From assembly GCA_951640165.1 (NCBI GenBank), contig OX621247.1, forward strand, positions 30,044,001-30,108,000: 64,000 bases of DNA, given 5' to 3'. This document shows, in pieces, positions 1 to 9,480 of the stretch. Every line of letters begins with the position of its first letter. Position 1 is the stretch's first letter. Made by a program: the position numbers and the translations under genes. This DNA comes from Pseudoips prasinana (Eukaryota > Arthropoda > Insecta > Lepidoptera > Nolidae). Below the pieces are notes generated by a model. The model was not told the DNA's origin. It ran no database searches and worked only from the letters and a program-made list of their open reading frames with translations.

Positions 1-318
1 AGATAAACAGACAATCAGCGGGTCCCGTTTTACTCTTTGGGGACTCCGACTCGCACTTGGCCGGTTTATTCATATGAGTAGAGAGAAGTAGCATTATTTC
101 ACTGCATTACCGGACAATACTCATTAAACCATGAAAATAATAATGAACGCGTCTGTGTTTGCAACTCTTACATTACAAAATACCGTCTTTTTTATTTTTG
201 TTGCTACACATCGATAAAACCACTGATTGTACTTACATATTTCATTACTTCTAACTTTTTATTGCAATCTATGAGTTTTACACGTGTAAGAAACGTGGAT
301 TCCATTAAAGATAATAAT

Positions 319-847
319 AATATTATCCTGGGAAATTATTCACACACATCTGGTCTCAATCTAAGCAGAGCTTGTGCATACTATGGAAATCCGATAACTG
401 ATATATTACTTATACTTACTACTTTTCGTTTCTAAATACATACTTATGTAGATAACTAGCTGTGCCCCGCGGTTTCTCTCTCCATAAACATTATAAATTA
501 TAGCCCATGTGTTATTCGGATATATAAGCTACGAAGTTTCATCAAAATCCATCCGGTAGTTTTTACATGAAAGAGTATCTTATCTTATCTTGTTTTGGGG
601 TGTACTTGTGTACAGCACTTCGACCCTTCACGATCTTTTGTACTATCCCCCACTGGTTTTATTCTATCCCTAGAGCCCTGAATGAAGTATGCACATAATC
701 CAGTACGCACATGAAAGAGTAACACATAAACACTCACACACTAACAAACTTTCGCCTTTATAATATTAGTGTGATTAAACCCAGACTCGGAACAAACAGA
801 CATGTACATGCACACAAATATCTGGGTGGAAATGGTACTCACGACCT
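319..847 (-). repeat. SINE family B, split by a Helitron (mirrored at 1052-1580)
   Basis: The body motif (CCTGGGAAATTATTCACACAC, then TCTAAGCAGAGCTTGTGC) and the ACCCAGACTCGGAACAAACA segment match the other family B copies in this window. The tRNA-like head lies at the higher coordinates and is interrupted by the MITE at 849. A Helitron separates the two halves. Confidence 0.7.
456..773 (-). mobile_element. Lep1-type Helitron, non-autonomous
   Basis: On the minus strand it starts TCACACTAATATTATAAAGG and ends CCGCGGGGCACAGCTAG, the two ends typical of lepidopteran Lep1-like Helitrons. It has no coding capacity. It contains a 132 bp foreign insertion (577-708). The mirrored copy is at 1126-1443, and copies in the downstream duplication are at 10,257-10,574 and 11,276-11,592. 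Confidence 0.8.
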
Positions 848-1051
848 GGGGCTCTACCGGCTTAGTCGTCGAACATCGATTTCTTAAATGGCGTTCAAAT
901 AAATAAAGGTTAAAGATGACTTAATCAACGTTAAATCGGCTGCCATGAGCACATGTGACGACATAAATGATTGCTTAAGTCATTCTTAACCTTTATTTAT
1001 TTGAACGCCATTTATGAAATCGATGTTCGACGACTTAGCCGGTAGAGCCCC
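848..1051. mobile_element. MITE with GGGCTCTACCGG termini (internally deleted copy)
   Basis: The inverted termini GGGGCTCTACCGGCTTAGTC are followed by about 80 bp of imperfect inverted repeat. Compared with the copies at 10,650-10,877 and 31,913-32,152, about 25-30 bp are missing from the centre, where it reads GATTGCTTAAGTC. This is the hinge of the 1.9 kb palindrome. Confidence 0.85.
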
Positions 1052-1125
1052 AGGTCGTGAGTACCATTTCCACCCAGATATTTGTGTGCATGTACATGTC
1101 TGTTTGTTCCGAGTCTGGGTTTAAT

Positions 1126-1443
1126 CACACTAATATTATAAAGGCGAAAGTTTGTTAGTGTGTGAGTGTTTATGTGTTACTCTTTCATGTGCGTACTGGA
1201 TTATGTGCATACTTCATTCAGGGCTCTAGGGATAGAATAAAACCAGTGGGGGATAGTACAAAAGATCGTGAAGGGTCGAAGTGCTGTACACAAGTACACC
1301 CCAAAACAAGATAAGATAAGATACTCTTTCATGTAAAAACTACCGGATGGATTTTGATGAAACTTCGTAGCTTATATATCCGAATAACACATGGGCTATA
1401 ATTTATAATGTTTATGGAGAGAGAAACCGCGGGGCACAGCTAG
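1126..1443 (+). mobile_element. Lep1-type Helitron (mirror of 456-773)
   Basis: It begins TCACACTAATATTATAAAGG and ends CCGCGGGGCACAGCTAG. The central KxPxG-like homology seen in other copies (AAAACTACCGGATGGATTTT) is present. It has no open frame. Confidence 0.8.
1191..1322 (+). mobile_element. Short 5'-truncated retroposon inside the Helitron
   Basis: A 132 bp segment ends in the simple tail AAGATAAGATAAGAT. It is flanked by the 12 bp direct repeat ACTCTTTCATGT (1179-1190 and 1323-1334), which occurs once in uninterrupted Helitrons such as the one at 4462. That is the signature of target-primed retroposition. It is mirrored at 577-708. The source LINE is not identified. Confidence 0.75.
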
Positions 1444-1834
1444 TTATCTACATAAGTATGTATTTAGAAACGAAAAGTAGTAAGTATAAGTAATATATCA
1501 GTTATCGGATTTCCATAGTATGCACAAGCTCTGCTTAGATTGAGACCAGATGTGTGTGAATAATTTCCCAGGATAATATTATTATTATCTTTAATGGAAT
1601 CCACGTTTCTTACACGTGTAAAACTCATAGATTGCAATAAAAAGTTAGAAGTAATGAAATATGTAAGTACAATCAGTGGTTTTATCGATGTGTAGCAACA
1701 AAAATAAAAAAGACGGTATTTTGTAATGTAAGAGTTGCAAACACAGACGCGTTCATTATTATTTTCATGGTTTAATGAGTATTGTCCGGTAATGCAGTGA
1801 AATAATGCTACTTCTCTCTACTCATATGAATAAA

Positions 1835-2085
1835 CCGGCCAAGTGCGAGTCGGAGTCCCCAAAGAGTAAAACGGGACCCGCTGATTGTCTGTTTATCTGT
1901 CTTTCTGTCGGTCTATCACCAGGCTGTATCTCATGAACCGTGACAGTTAGGTAGTTGAATTTTTCGCCCCATACAACAAACGTGAACTTTTTGCTCGTTT
2001 TCCCTTCATTCGCGACTCCCTTAAATATTAATTTTATTTTTAATATTTAATGTTTTAGCGGCAACAGAAATATATCATTTGCGAA
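1835..2085 (-). repeat. Common lepidopteran 'GGTCCCGTTTT' repeat
   Basis: It contains the blocks CCGGCCAAGTGCGAGTCGGA, CGGGACCCGCTGATTGTCTG, CATGAACCGTGACAGTTAG and GCGGCAACAGAAATATATCA. These recur at 9525-9860, 12,000-12,230 and 13,870-13,985. I know it as a very abundant non-coding interspersed repeat of moths and butterflies; its class is not clear from this sequence. Confidence 0.65.
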
Positions 2086-2094
2086 AAATTCAAC

Positions 2095-2380
2095 TGTCTA
2101 ACTGTCGGGTACACTACATTAATACGAAAAACTTTATTCCGACAGTCACAAATACGAATTTCAAAATACCGACTTTCATAATTCCGATTGGTAGAAAATT
2201 CCGAATATTACAAATCCGCCTTATCATTACTCCTAGTTTTATAATTCCTAAATTTCAATATTCCTAACGTTAATAATTACTATTCTCAAAATACCGAGCT
2301 TCAATAGATCGAATAACAAAAAGTCCGACTTAATGATAATAATTCGAAACATCAACAATACGAATAAAAATATTTTGTTT
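2095..2380. repeat. Quasi-periodic CCGA/CGAA array, AT-rich
   Basis: ATTCCGA, ATACCGA, ATACGAA and ATTCCTA variants recur every 12-16 bp, separated by AT-rich spacers, over about 290 bp. The same stretch is duplicated at 12,244-12,530, and a related stretch occurs at 13,630-13,860. It has no coding potential; the 62-codon frame over it is a by-product of composition. Confidence 0.6.
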
Positions 2381-2470
2381 CCCCGGTTACAGTTCTAACC
2401 TAACCTAACCCAAATGATTCACCAGCAATGGAGGGGATCCGGTACTCGTCTCTCTCTCCGGTACTCGTCT
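2377..2470. repeat. CCTAA-containing block plus 20 bp tandem repeat
   Basis: The block from CCCCGGTTACAG through CTAACCTAACCTAACCC to GGGGATCCGGTACTCGT occurs three times in the window (also 12,527-12,600 and 13,013-13,085). Copy 1 has one more repeat of the TCTCTCTCCGGTACTCG unit than copy 2. Confidence 0.7.
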
Positions 2471-2493
2471 CTCTCTCCGGTACTCGTGACAAA

Positions 2494-2628
2494 ATGCTCG
2501 CGCAGTTATAATGTTCAAGCATACATGCACTTTATTTAAATAATTTTAAAGTTTATTTTCTAGTGCCTTAATAAAATCCTCTCCGCTGCGCTCCTCTCGG
2601 TCTGCGCTGGCCCTTAGTCACCTTTTAC
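2494..2628 (+). mobile_element. MITE arm (AGGGTCAGCGCAGAC family), right half
   Basis: GTTCAAGCATACATGCACTT through CTAGTGCCTTAATAAAATCC to TCGGTCTGCGCTGGCCCTTA is the inverted counterpart of 11,088-11,195. In copy 2 the two arms occur together (11,088-11,275), so this is half of a TIR element whose left arm is missing here. Confidence 0.6.
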
Positions 2629-2767
2629 GAGACCCACGTGATGGTGTTGAGTAGCCCTGTGGTTCTTTCTGGGCCGGAAACCACAATCGAGCCAACTAGG
2701 TGTTATCAAGTACGCAATAGCCGCGCAACGGTTATGACGTAGCTGCTATGTTATGATAATATTTTTA

Positions 2768-3225
2768 TACTGTGATTTTTTTTTTTTTTTTATATTTATA
2801 AAATTTTTATTCAAGAAATAATGTGTACAAAATTATATCTACTTACTTTAAAAATAATTAATACTAAGCTATAGACAATTTGTGCCTGTACTAGGTTAAA
2901 CCTGTACCACAGACGTTCTAACGGCTTAAGGGGTATACTTATTCTTTATTAAAAATTTAAACAATATTTAATTATACATACAAATTCAAAAACCTAAGAT
3001 ATAATGTTTAAAAAATTAACTTATTTTAGAATACTAAATAATCCCACAGTCTCATCATAGCTCAATTTTTGTAAAAAATTGCTGACTATTTTTTTACAAT
3101 TTGTATAGTTAAGGTTATATATAGATAGTGCCTTATTTATTTTATTGTAAAGATATGGTCCGAGAAAAGGATAAAATCTGTTTGTATAAATAAACTTTGA
3201 CTCTGATGCACTAGTGCAGAAATTG
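2768..3225 (-). pseudogene. LINE ORF2 C-terminus and 3' end, 5'-truncated
   Basis: On the minus strand, about 3215 to 3020 reads without a stop and includes YTNRFYPFLGPYLYNKINK, followed by an SNFLQKLSYDETVGL-like stretch. This resembles the extreme C-terminus of jockey/CR1-type reverse transcriptase polyproteins. A poly(A) tail, seen as a T-run on the plus strand, ends it at 2768-2786. The remaining domains are absent, as is usual for a 5'-truncated retroposon. The clade is uncertain. The second copy of the block retains only the last 105 bp of it (12,906-13,011). Confidence 0.65.
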
Positions 3226-3688
3226 ATTAGTGATTATCATTTATTAATTGCTATAATAATTTTACATCTTAAAACTATTAATAAGCGACATTAGACTTTC
3301 AAATGGTTGTCACTGATAAAAATATAAAAAGGGTAGGGGAATTATTAAAGAGGCATTCTTTGTACGACGGTAGATGAGAACGTTACTCTGTTCGATTAAA
3401 TACTTATTGTGTGTGGAAAATGTGTCGGAGTTTTAATGTGCAGAACCTACGAGTGCGTAATATAGGACAATTAAACTAAAAACTAACTAGCCATGATCTC
3501 ACGACAGAAGGCACTTCCTTTGGTATTCAAACCTTGACTTATGGCTGCTTTTGACGAGCAGATACATGTTGGGGCCGATTTTTAGGGATGTTTTGTCTAT
3601 CTCATCATCATCATATCAGCCGAAAGACGTACACTACAGGACAATGAATTACTTTTTATTTTTTTCTTTTTTAAAAATCATCGCCTGC
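3226..3688. other. No recognisable feature
   Basis: AT-rich non-coding sequence. A short ATCATCATCATATCAGCCGA segment at about 3602 is a remnant of an RTE tail. Nothing else is supported. Confidence 0.6.
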
Positions 3689-3689
3689 A

Positions 3690-3858
3690 TAAGGGAAATG
3701 AATCCCTGTGTCGCGGGGTACTTTACAAACATATAATAGACGGACACAAATTACATCCAGACTCAGAACAACTATTTATGGGTCACACAAATAGCTGTCG
3801 AACCCGCGACACGAAGCGGCTAGGCGACTGTCTTAGCCGCTGCGCCACACGTGCAGTG
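3690..3858 (-). repeat. SINE family D (tRNA-like head GTGGCGCAGCGG)
   Basis: On the minus strand it begins CACGTGTGGCGCAGCGGCTAA, an A-box-like segment. A degraded B-box (GGGTTCGA) follows, then the body ACTATTTGTGTGACCC, GTCTGGATGTAATTTGTGTC and ACCCCGCGACACAGGGATT. Its closest relatives here are at 5335, 18,632, 45,258 and 47,782. Confidence 0.85.
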
Positions 3859-4037
3859 ATATATTTTTGTCTGTCTATCACTCGTTAATACGCAAAGGTA
3901 CTGCTCATCTAACTTAGGACCGGATGGGACATTTTATCGATACAAATGTAGACTATGGGCCATGGTGTGCGCAGTGCATTCCTATCATGAAGTGCGGTAG
4001 CTCAGCCGGCAAGTACAGTATGTCGGAGCACGTTAAA

Positions 4038-4091
4038 GCTATTAGAAACTCTCGTGACACTTAACAAAGTGTCACGATAGTTTCTAATAGC
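4038..4091. repeat. 54 bp near-perfect hairpin
   Basis: GCTATTAGAAACT...CGTGACAC pairs with GTGTCACG...AGTTTCTAATAGC around a short AT loop. Only a small internal bulge interrupts about 22 paired bases. It could be a tiny MITE remnant, a template-switch palindrome or a small-RNA hairpin; the sequence alone does not decide. Confidence 0.75.
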
Positions 4092-4461
4092 CTGAACGGG
4101 CTCTAGACCTACATCACAGTCTTCATAAAAGTAAACTAATACATTATCTTTTAAATTAAAATTACTCCTATAATAATGTACCTTAATACTGTTCCACTGC
4201 ATGGCAAGGGGGTCTTTTCTTGCAGAGGGCTGCACATAATTTGAGGGCATAGGCCTATTGCCAGTCACTAGAAATCACATTCCATTATGATTCTTTGGGA
4301 ACTATCAGGCATGCAGGTCTCCTCGCGGTATTATACGTTCTATATTCTTTTAATTAATATGAATTCTAAAATTCAGTGTATGCGACTAATTCCAAAGTCC
4401 AAAGGTCTAATCACTAGACTAACTCGTACTTTTCATGCCAACAGTATCCTCGGAATCGTCT

Positions 4462-4745
4462 TATCACACTAATATTATAATGCGAAAGTTTATGAGTGTG
4501 TATGTTTGTTACTCTTTCATGCAAAAACTACCAGACGGATTTTGATAAAACTTTGTACTATATGTTAATCCAGGGTGTCAGCTAACTCCTTTCGAAATTT
4601 TATTAAAATCGCTCCAGCCGTTTAGACGTGAAGAAGTAACAAACATACACAGTCAAAAACTTTTGCCATAATAATATTAGTGTGATATATCCCAATAACA
4701 CATAAGCTATAATTTATAAAGATTAACGCGGGTAAAATCTCATCT
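4462..4745 (+). mobile_element. Lep1-type Helitron with a nested, oppositely oriented Helitron end
   Basis: The outer element starts TCACACTAATATTATAATGC and resumes at 4690 with CCCAATAACACATAAGCTAT, reaching ACGCGGGTAAAATC. Between them, 4565-4687 is a minus-strand fragment ending AATAATATTAGTGTGA, so a second Helitron 5' part sits inside in reverse orientation. Non-coding. Confidence 0.7.
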
Positions 4746-5334
4746 GGTTATTTATAAATGTGAAATTTGTATTTTTCGATATTTGATGTTTCTTGGTCAA
4801 TCATGCAGAAACAGCTTCATAGATTTGAATAAAATGAAGATTGGAGATAGATTTAAACACATGGGTTACAATTAGGTACCGCAATTAAAAAATCGCGTGA
4901 TGCCGTGATTTATAGTTAATATAACACGTAATATTATAAATGAAAGTTGATTTATGGGCTTTCTATTAAGTATATATACCTATTATAATAGAGCCTCATA
5001 TAAAATATGTATATTGAGCATTAAAACCGGTGCCAATGTTCTTCGATTTTCCTTTCTACCGAGACTGTTTCGCTCTCTATGCGTACATGTGAAAGAGATA
5101 ACCACACTTATCGACAAAGTCCAGAATGTCTACCACAAGTTCATGTACCTAGTTTACTTCCTCAATGTTAATTGCAGTTTTTTCAGTACATTAACTAGCA
5201 CCGCCCCTAGCGAACTTGGATGAATTGAAAATGTCTAAACTAAAACAACGGTGAGTGTCATCCAGTAAGTAAACTATATGGAGTCGTGGTATAGGTACAG
5301 GTTTTAAATTATGCATTTTTTTTATACACAACGC
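4746..5334. other. No recognisable feature
   Basis: AT-rich single-copy-looking sequence. The 89-codon frame at 4954-5223 has no recognisable motif and is probably chance. Confidence 0.55.
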
Positions 5335-5518
5335 CCGCTCTAGGGAATATAATCCCTATGTCGCGGGGTACTTTACAAACATATAATAGACGGACACAAA
5401 TTACATCTTGACTCAGAACTACTATAAATGGGTCAGACAAAGTTGTCCGGCGCGGGAATCGAACCCGGGACACGAAGCAGCGAGCTGACTGTCTTAGCCG
5501 CTGCGCCACACGTGCAGT
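5335..5518 (-). repeat. SINE family D
   Basis: The tRNA-like head ends at 5518 (minus strand GACTGCACGTGTGGCGCAGC), with a clear B-box GGTTCGATTCC seen as GGAATCGAACC at 5456. The body carries GTCGCGGGGTACTTTACAAA on the plus strand. It is closer to consensus than the copy at 3690. Confidence 0.85.
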
Positions 5519-5719
5519 CTTTTGGTACTCTGAAACTAAACCGATTTAACCATAAAGTTAGTATATGTGACCATCTCAAAAGCATTCCCTATCTATGGCC
5601 TAAAAACCAAATTGAGATGGTCACATGGCCACATGGTGATTTCCACTCTTAGCCTCATGAGGTTTTAGATTTCAATTGTTGGTCGGGCCTCCGAGATACC
5701 TCCATACATAACTACTTAT

Positions 5720-5972
5720 TAAAATCTCAAAAATGGGAAATCAAAAATTTCATCGTCCGGCGGGTCTCGAACCTGCACCATCTACCAATCCGGGGTAGGC
5801 GCTCTGCGTTAAGCTACGAACGATACACGCTGGCAGATCAAATTTAGGATTCCCTTGCTAACACCCTTCCGGAGGATGTAGGTATTATCTATGGTAACCT
5901 ACCCCGGATTGGTAGATGGTGCAGGTTCGAGACCCGCCGGACGATTAAATTTATGATTTCCCATTTTTGAGA
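5720..5972. repeat. Inverted pair of SINE family F heads
   Basis: CGTCCGGCGGGTCTCGAACC (5754-5773) pairs with GGTTCGAGACCCGCCGGACG (5925-5944). The match extends for about 75 bp on each side, from the ATCTCAAAAATGGGAAAT ends to the TACCCCGGATTGGTAGATGG segment. GGTTCGAGACC is a B-box. A partial copy lies at 46,020-46,130. Confidence 0.75.
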
Positions 5973-7111
5973 TTAGATAAACGCTTTGCATTGCGAATAA
6001 TGCTATAAAATTAAAATTTTATACTTATTAAAAGTCTATAAAAAAGAAGGATTACGTCGATTAGACTATATTATTTTATTTTTATAAGTTACGCTATTTT
6101 TCTGTTATTTGTGAACCCATATTGGTCATTCCGTTTCTAGGCGATTGATAGGAACGTTTATATATCTACATTTTAGAATAGTTAAAATATATTTGAAATT
6201 GGTTGTGTTTTTCAAAGAATATAAAATAGTGATCTGAATAAGCAAGTTCGAACTAACTTATTGAATAAGTGAGTTGATGAGCAAGCTGTTTAATCGATTG
6301 TCGTACAACGTATTGTTGACCGAATCGTACCTACTACGCGCTATTAATACCTACATATCTAAAAATGTACGCATGTCCCTTGCGATTATTGTATATTATT
6401 TTATTTAGTATATATTACACGCATTACTAAAATAAATATTATTTTAGTAAATTCTGTATTTACGTATAAAGTGTAGGTGTACTATTATTACTTTATATAT
6501 TTTTGTTTCTCATATCTTTGTCTTTTTACTAAATTCCTAATCCTTTTTCTCAAGGTCTTCTGTAAAAATTTACTTTAAGAATTAATTTCGATTGATGAAA
6601 TAATGAAATTTATTCAGCACTTGGGTATTAACATACACTTGTACTTGTCAAGTTCACAATGCAGTACATAAACATAGTCGAGTACAGTATAAACATTACA
6701 AAAAATTAATTAGTCCGTCCGTGCGGTCTGTTTTATCAGATATATTTTCTTAAATCCTAAAATTTGATTTGATTCTTAACCTTTCTTGTTAGATTAGACG
6801 AGCTCTACCTACTTTCTGCCTTTTCTCAGGCATCTGGTACATTGTAACAATAGATCGTTAATGATTACATAAGAATTGAGACCGATTGTATACATTTGTT
6901 GGAAGTTCCTACGAATGAAACGATCTCGTAACGCTACACACTGTTCGATTTAATTATATTTTTCCGACGGATTACGTGACCAACCTTGGCCTTTACAGAT
7001 TGAACGCCCGACACAAAAGAGGGATGTTGTACGGTGTGCTCACCGCTCATAGAGTAATGTTAGTGCAATTAAATATCTGTAAAACGGTCAGTGTATGCTC
7101 AACGAGATGAA
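5973..7111. other. No recognisable feature
   Basis: About 1.1 kb of very AT-rich DNA with no long open frame, tandem array or known repeat that I can recognise. Confidence 0.55.
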
Positions 7112-7367
7112 TCGTAATAATAATAATATCTTGGGACAATGTCACACAGATCAACCTAGCCCCAAACTAAGCAAAGCTTGTACTATGTGTACCAGGCGAC
7201 GATATACATACTTATATAGATAGATAAATACTTATATACATAGAAAACATCCATGACTCAGAAACAAATATTCGTGCTCATCACACAAATATTTGCACTT
7301 ACCGGGATTCGAACCCAGGACCACCAGCTTCGTAGGCAGGAGCACTACCAACTAGGCTACGGTGACC
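7112..7367 (-). repeat. SINE family A (tRNA-like head, ATT tail)
   Basis: On the minus strand it reads GGTCACCGTAGCCTAGTTGG at the head, then B-box GGTTCGAATCCCGG, a body with ATGTATATCGTCGCCTGGTA, TTTGCTTAGTTTGGGGCTAGG, and a (TTA)n tail. It is very close to the copies at 15,269, 24,284, 37,871, 47,244, 48,790, 54,538 and 60,873. Confidence 0.9.
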
Positions 7368-8380
7368 GTAGTAATGAATATGCAATTTAGTTTTTTAGCC
7401 GCACCGTATTTGGAGGAGGCTGGGAAGCTTTGTACGGTATACATATTTATTGAGAAGTGGAAATCTTGTTTAGGTATAGTTTACGATACTTCTTGTCAAC
7501 TTTAAATTTCTTTTTTATTTGTAATTTTTTATTACGGGACGGCATCGTCAATTTTGACTTAGACCCCCTAAATATAGTAAAAAAATGCAAGTTGTCCGAA
7601 TATAACCACATCTTTATGAACACTAACCAAAACATGTACAAAACATGTTTTGCCGCATGTCATTGCACTACCAAATGTAGGTTGCAATCAAAGTGCTTAT
7701 TCTAACTTATTTTGTTAAATAAACATTAGAATCATGTACTGTACAGGTGTTATACGTTTCAAACTTATGTACCTAAGTATATGTTTCCGGCTGCCTATGG
7801 CGTCTTAGTTTGCAATCGCATGAACTGATATTTTTTCTGATTATATAATGGTTTACCATCAGAAAACTGTGCCCAAAATACTTTGCCAATTAACGTGTGT
7901 CTATCCTTTAAGACGTCTTAACAACACAACACAACTTTTCTATTGTCTAAATTTTAATTTTAAATGCCGATTTTGACACAGAATGTGAAATGTGTTTTGC
8001 ACACATTCAGCCAATCCAATGCCTTTAAGAACACCATTCAACCTAAGCGGATACTACGACGGATGCATCAGTCTACGCGTCAGGCGCTTGCACAGTAATA
8101 ACGATCTCACGATATTATTGTCACGAGGTTTATGATTCACAAGATATAATGATATTATTAATATAATACAATTAATTCTATGCCCTTGACGGCTTTTTGC
8201 GTGTTTGTGCCTGAATAAACCTAAAGAAGGCAGAAGTTAATGCAAGATTAATTTTCTATAAAGAAGTTAATAATCAAGGTATTCATATCATGACGTAATG
8301 TCCAGGTGGCGGTCCTTTAAGGATTTGAGAAGCACCTTGGCGCGTGTTCGGTTTATAGATCGTTGACCAGTCCAGGCCAG
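7368..8380. other. No recognisable gene
   Basis: AT-rich sequence. Frames of 64-82 codons overlap on both strands at 7447-7705 without motifs and look like chance. Confidence 0.5.
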
Positions 8381-8580
8381 TTTGCTCTGAGGTGACGGCG
8401 GCGAATATCAGAGTATCAGCCTCCATCTCATCCCGAGGGAATATCTAGCAGCTTCCTTCTGAATACTCTGACCATCTTCTGCGATCACCAACCCGTCTAC
8501 CAAACGTGGCGATTATAGCATATCCCCAAAATGATTCTTGGGGGAGGGTGGCCAGCAGTGGACTTCTTTCAGCTGCAATG
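8381..8580 (+). repeat. RTE-type LINE tail repeat (degenerate)
   Basis: It carries the ordered blocks CATCTCATCCCGAGGG, GCGATCACCAACCCGTCTAC, GTGGCGATTATAGCATATCC and CCAGCAGTGGACTT. The same blocks recur near 16,440, 18,190, 19,010, 21,275, 24,905, 30,885, 36,670, 37,575, 52,850, 54,235 and 55,870. Intact copies end in (GATGAT)n, as RTE elements do. Confidence 0.7.
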
Positions 8581-8619
8581 GTGACCAGTCCGTCTATTTC
8601 TCATTTTCGGGTACAGTTA

Positions 8620-8745
8620 TTAGAGCCGTTCAGCCACATCAGTGGTCTACTGGGCACTTAAACTCTGACACAAGGGTAACCACTCCTACCTAGTGATGTC
8701 AGTGATACCCTCACAATCAGAATGTGCCAGTGGAGGTCATCTAAA
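8620..8745 (+). repeat. Relict of the 5S-like SINE 3' part
   Basis: GAGCCGTTCAGCCACATCAG, TCTACTGGGC and CTCTGACACAAGGGTAACCA correspond to the last third of the 5S-like SINE (compare 39,240-39,305). The 5S-like segment itself is not present. Confidence 0.45.
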
Positions 8746-9104
8746 CTAGCCTTTGTTACGCAAATGACAAAGCCGCTACGTTCCGACAGAGTGCCTCTGG
8801 CCAGAGGTGGTTTCATCCATATCTTCTAATGCCTGCACGTTACAAGAACTGATGGACGCTACTGACAACGCTCAACTCGTAGCTGAATTCTAGGCTGACT
8901 AAATTTAGATTGCCATTTAGATCGACACGCTCAGAAGAAGATCCATATCACCTGGATGAACGGTCGTCTGCCACCGTGCGTTTCACAAGAATTTTTTTAC
9001 CGCGCACTACCATTCTGAGGAATCAATTAACTGCGGAGGTATTTCCGAACCGGTATGGCATGGCAATCTTCAAGAAGCGAGCCTATTACTTTCTCAAGGG
9101 CCGG

Positions 9105-9480
9105 TAACGTACTTGCAGTCCTTCTGGTGTTGCAGGTATCCATAGGCGATTACTTACCATCACGCTTGCTCGTTTCTTGCTATTATATAAACAAAACGAG
9201 CAGTAAATTCACGTTTGTTGTATGGGAGCCTCCTTAAATATTTATTTTATTTTATTATTAAGTATTTGTTGTAATATATATATTTTTTTTAACGGGACTA
9301 GTCCCGCCCTCTTACCCACCAGTTGCAGTGGTGGGTATGAGGGAGGCACTAATCCCGTTAAAAAAAAGGCGATTACTTACCATCAGGTGACCCACTTGCT
9401 CGTTTGTCTAGATATTAAAAAAAAAATGAGCAGTAAATTCACATTTGGTGTATGGGAGCCTCCTTAAATATTTATTTTAT
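9105..9480 (-). repeat. Partial duplicates of the GTGGGTCACCTGATGG repeat around a hairpin MITE
   Basis: GCGATTACTTACCATCA followed by GAGCAGTAAATTCAC and TATGGGAGCCTCCTTAAATA occurs twice (9143-9250 and 9369-9480). Between the two is a stem-loop, 9286-9367: AACGGGACTAGTCCCGCCCT pairs with AGGGAGGCACTAATCCCGTT. The hairpin insertion appears to have duplicated or split the host repeat. Confidence 0.65.

Larger units (their letters stand above)
1..1898. repeat. 1.9 kb palindrome hinged on a MITE (duplication copy 1)
   Basis: Position n pairs with position 1899-n. This register holds at every place I checked, for example 1/1898 and 848/1051, with no indel outside the central MITE. The left arm may extend beyond the window, because the right-hand sequence continues to 2075 in the same way as copy 2. 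The centre is a MITE at 849-1050 whose own terminal repeats form the hinge; only inside the MITE do the arms differ. The arms contain a SINE, a Helitron and a short LINE insertion, each present twice in opposite orientation. It may be a real inverted duplication or an assembly or library fold-back artefact. Confidence 0.9.

Noticed and set aside
2397..2412. Interstitial insect telomere repeat (CCTAA)n
   Set aside because: Only about three units, embedded in a block repeated three times as part of a dispersed sequence; too short to claim a telomeric origin.
4462..4687. TIR transposon with ATCACACTAATATTAT ends
   Set aside because: The apparent TIRs are two Helitron 5' ends in opposite orientation; the plus-strand Helitron continues beyond the right one.
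7447..7705. Overlapping 64- and 82-codon frames on opposite strands
   Set aside because: No motif, AT-driven composition, and no other sign of coding.
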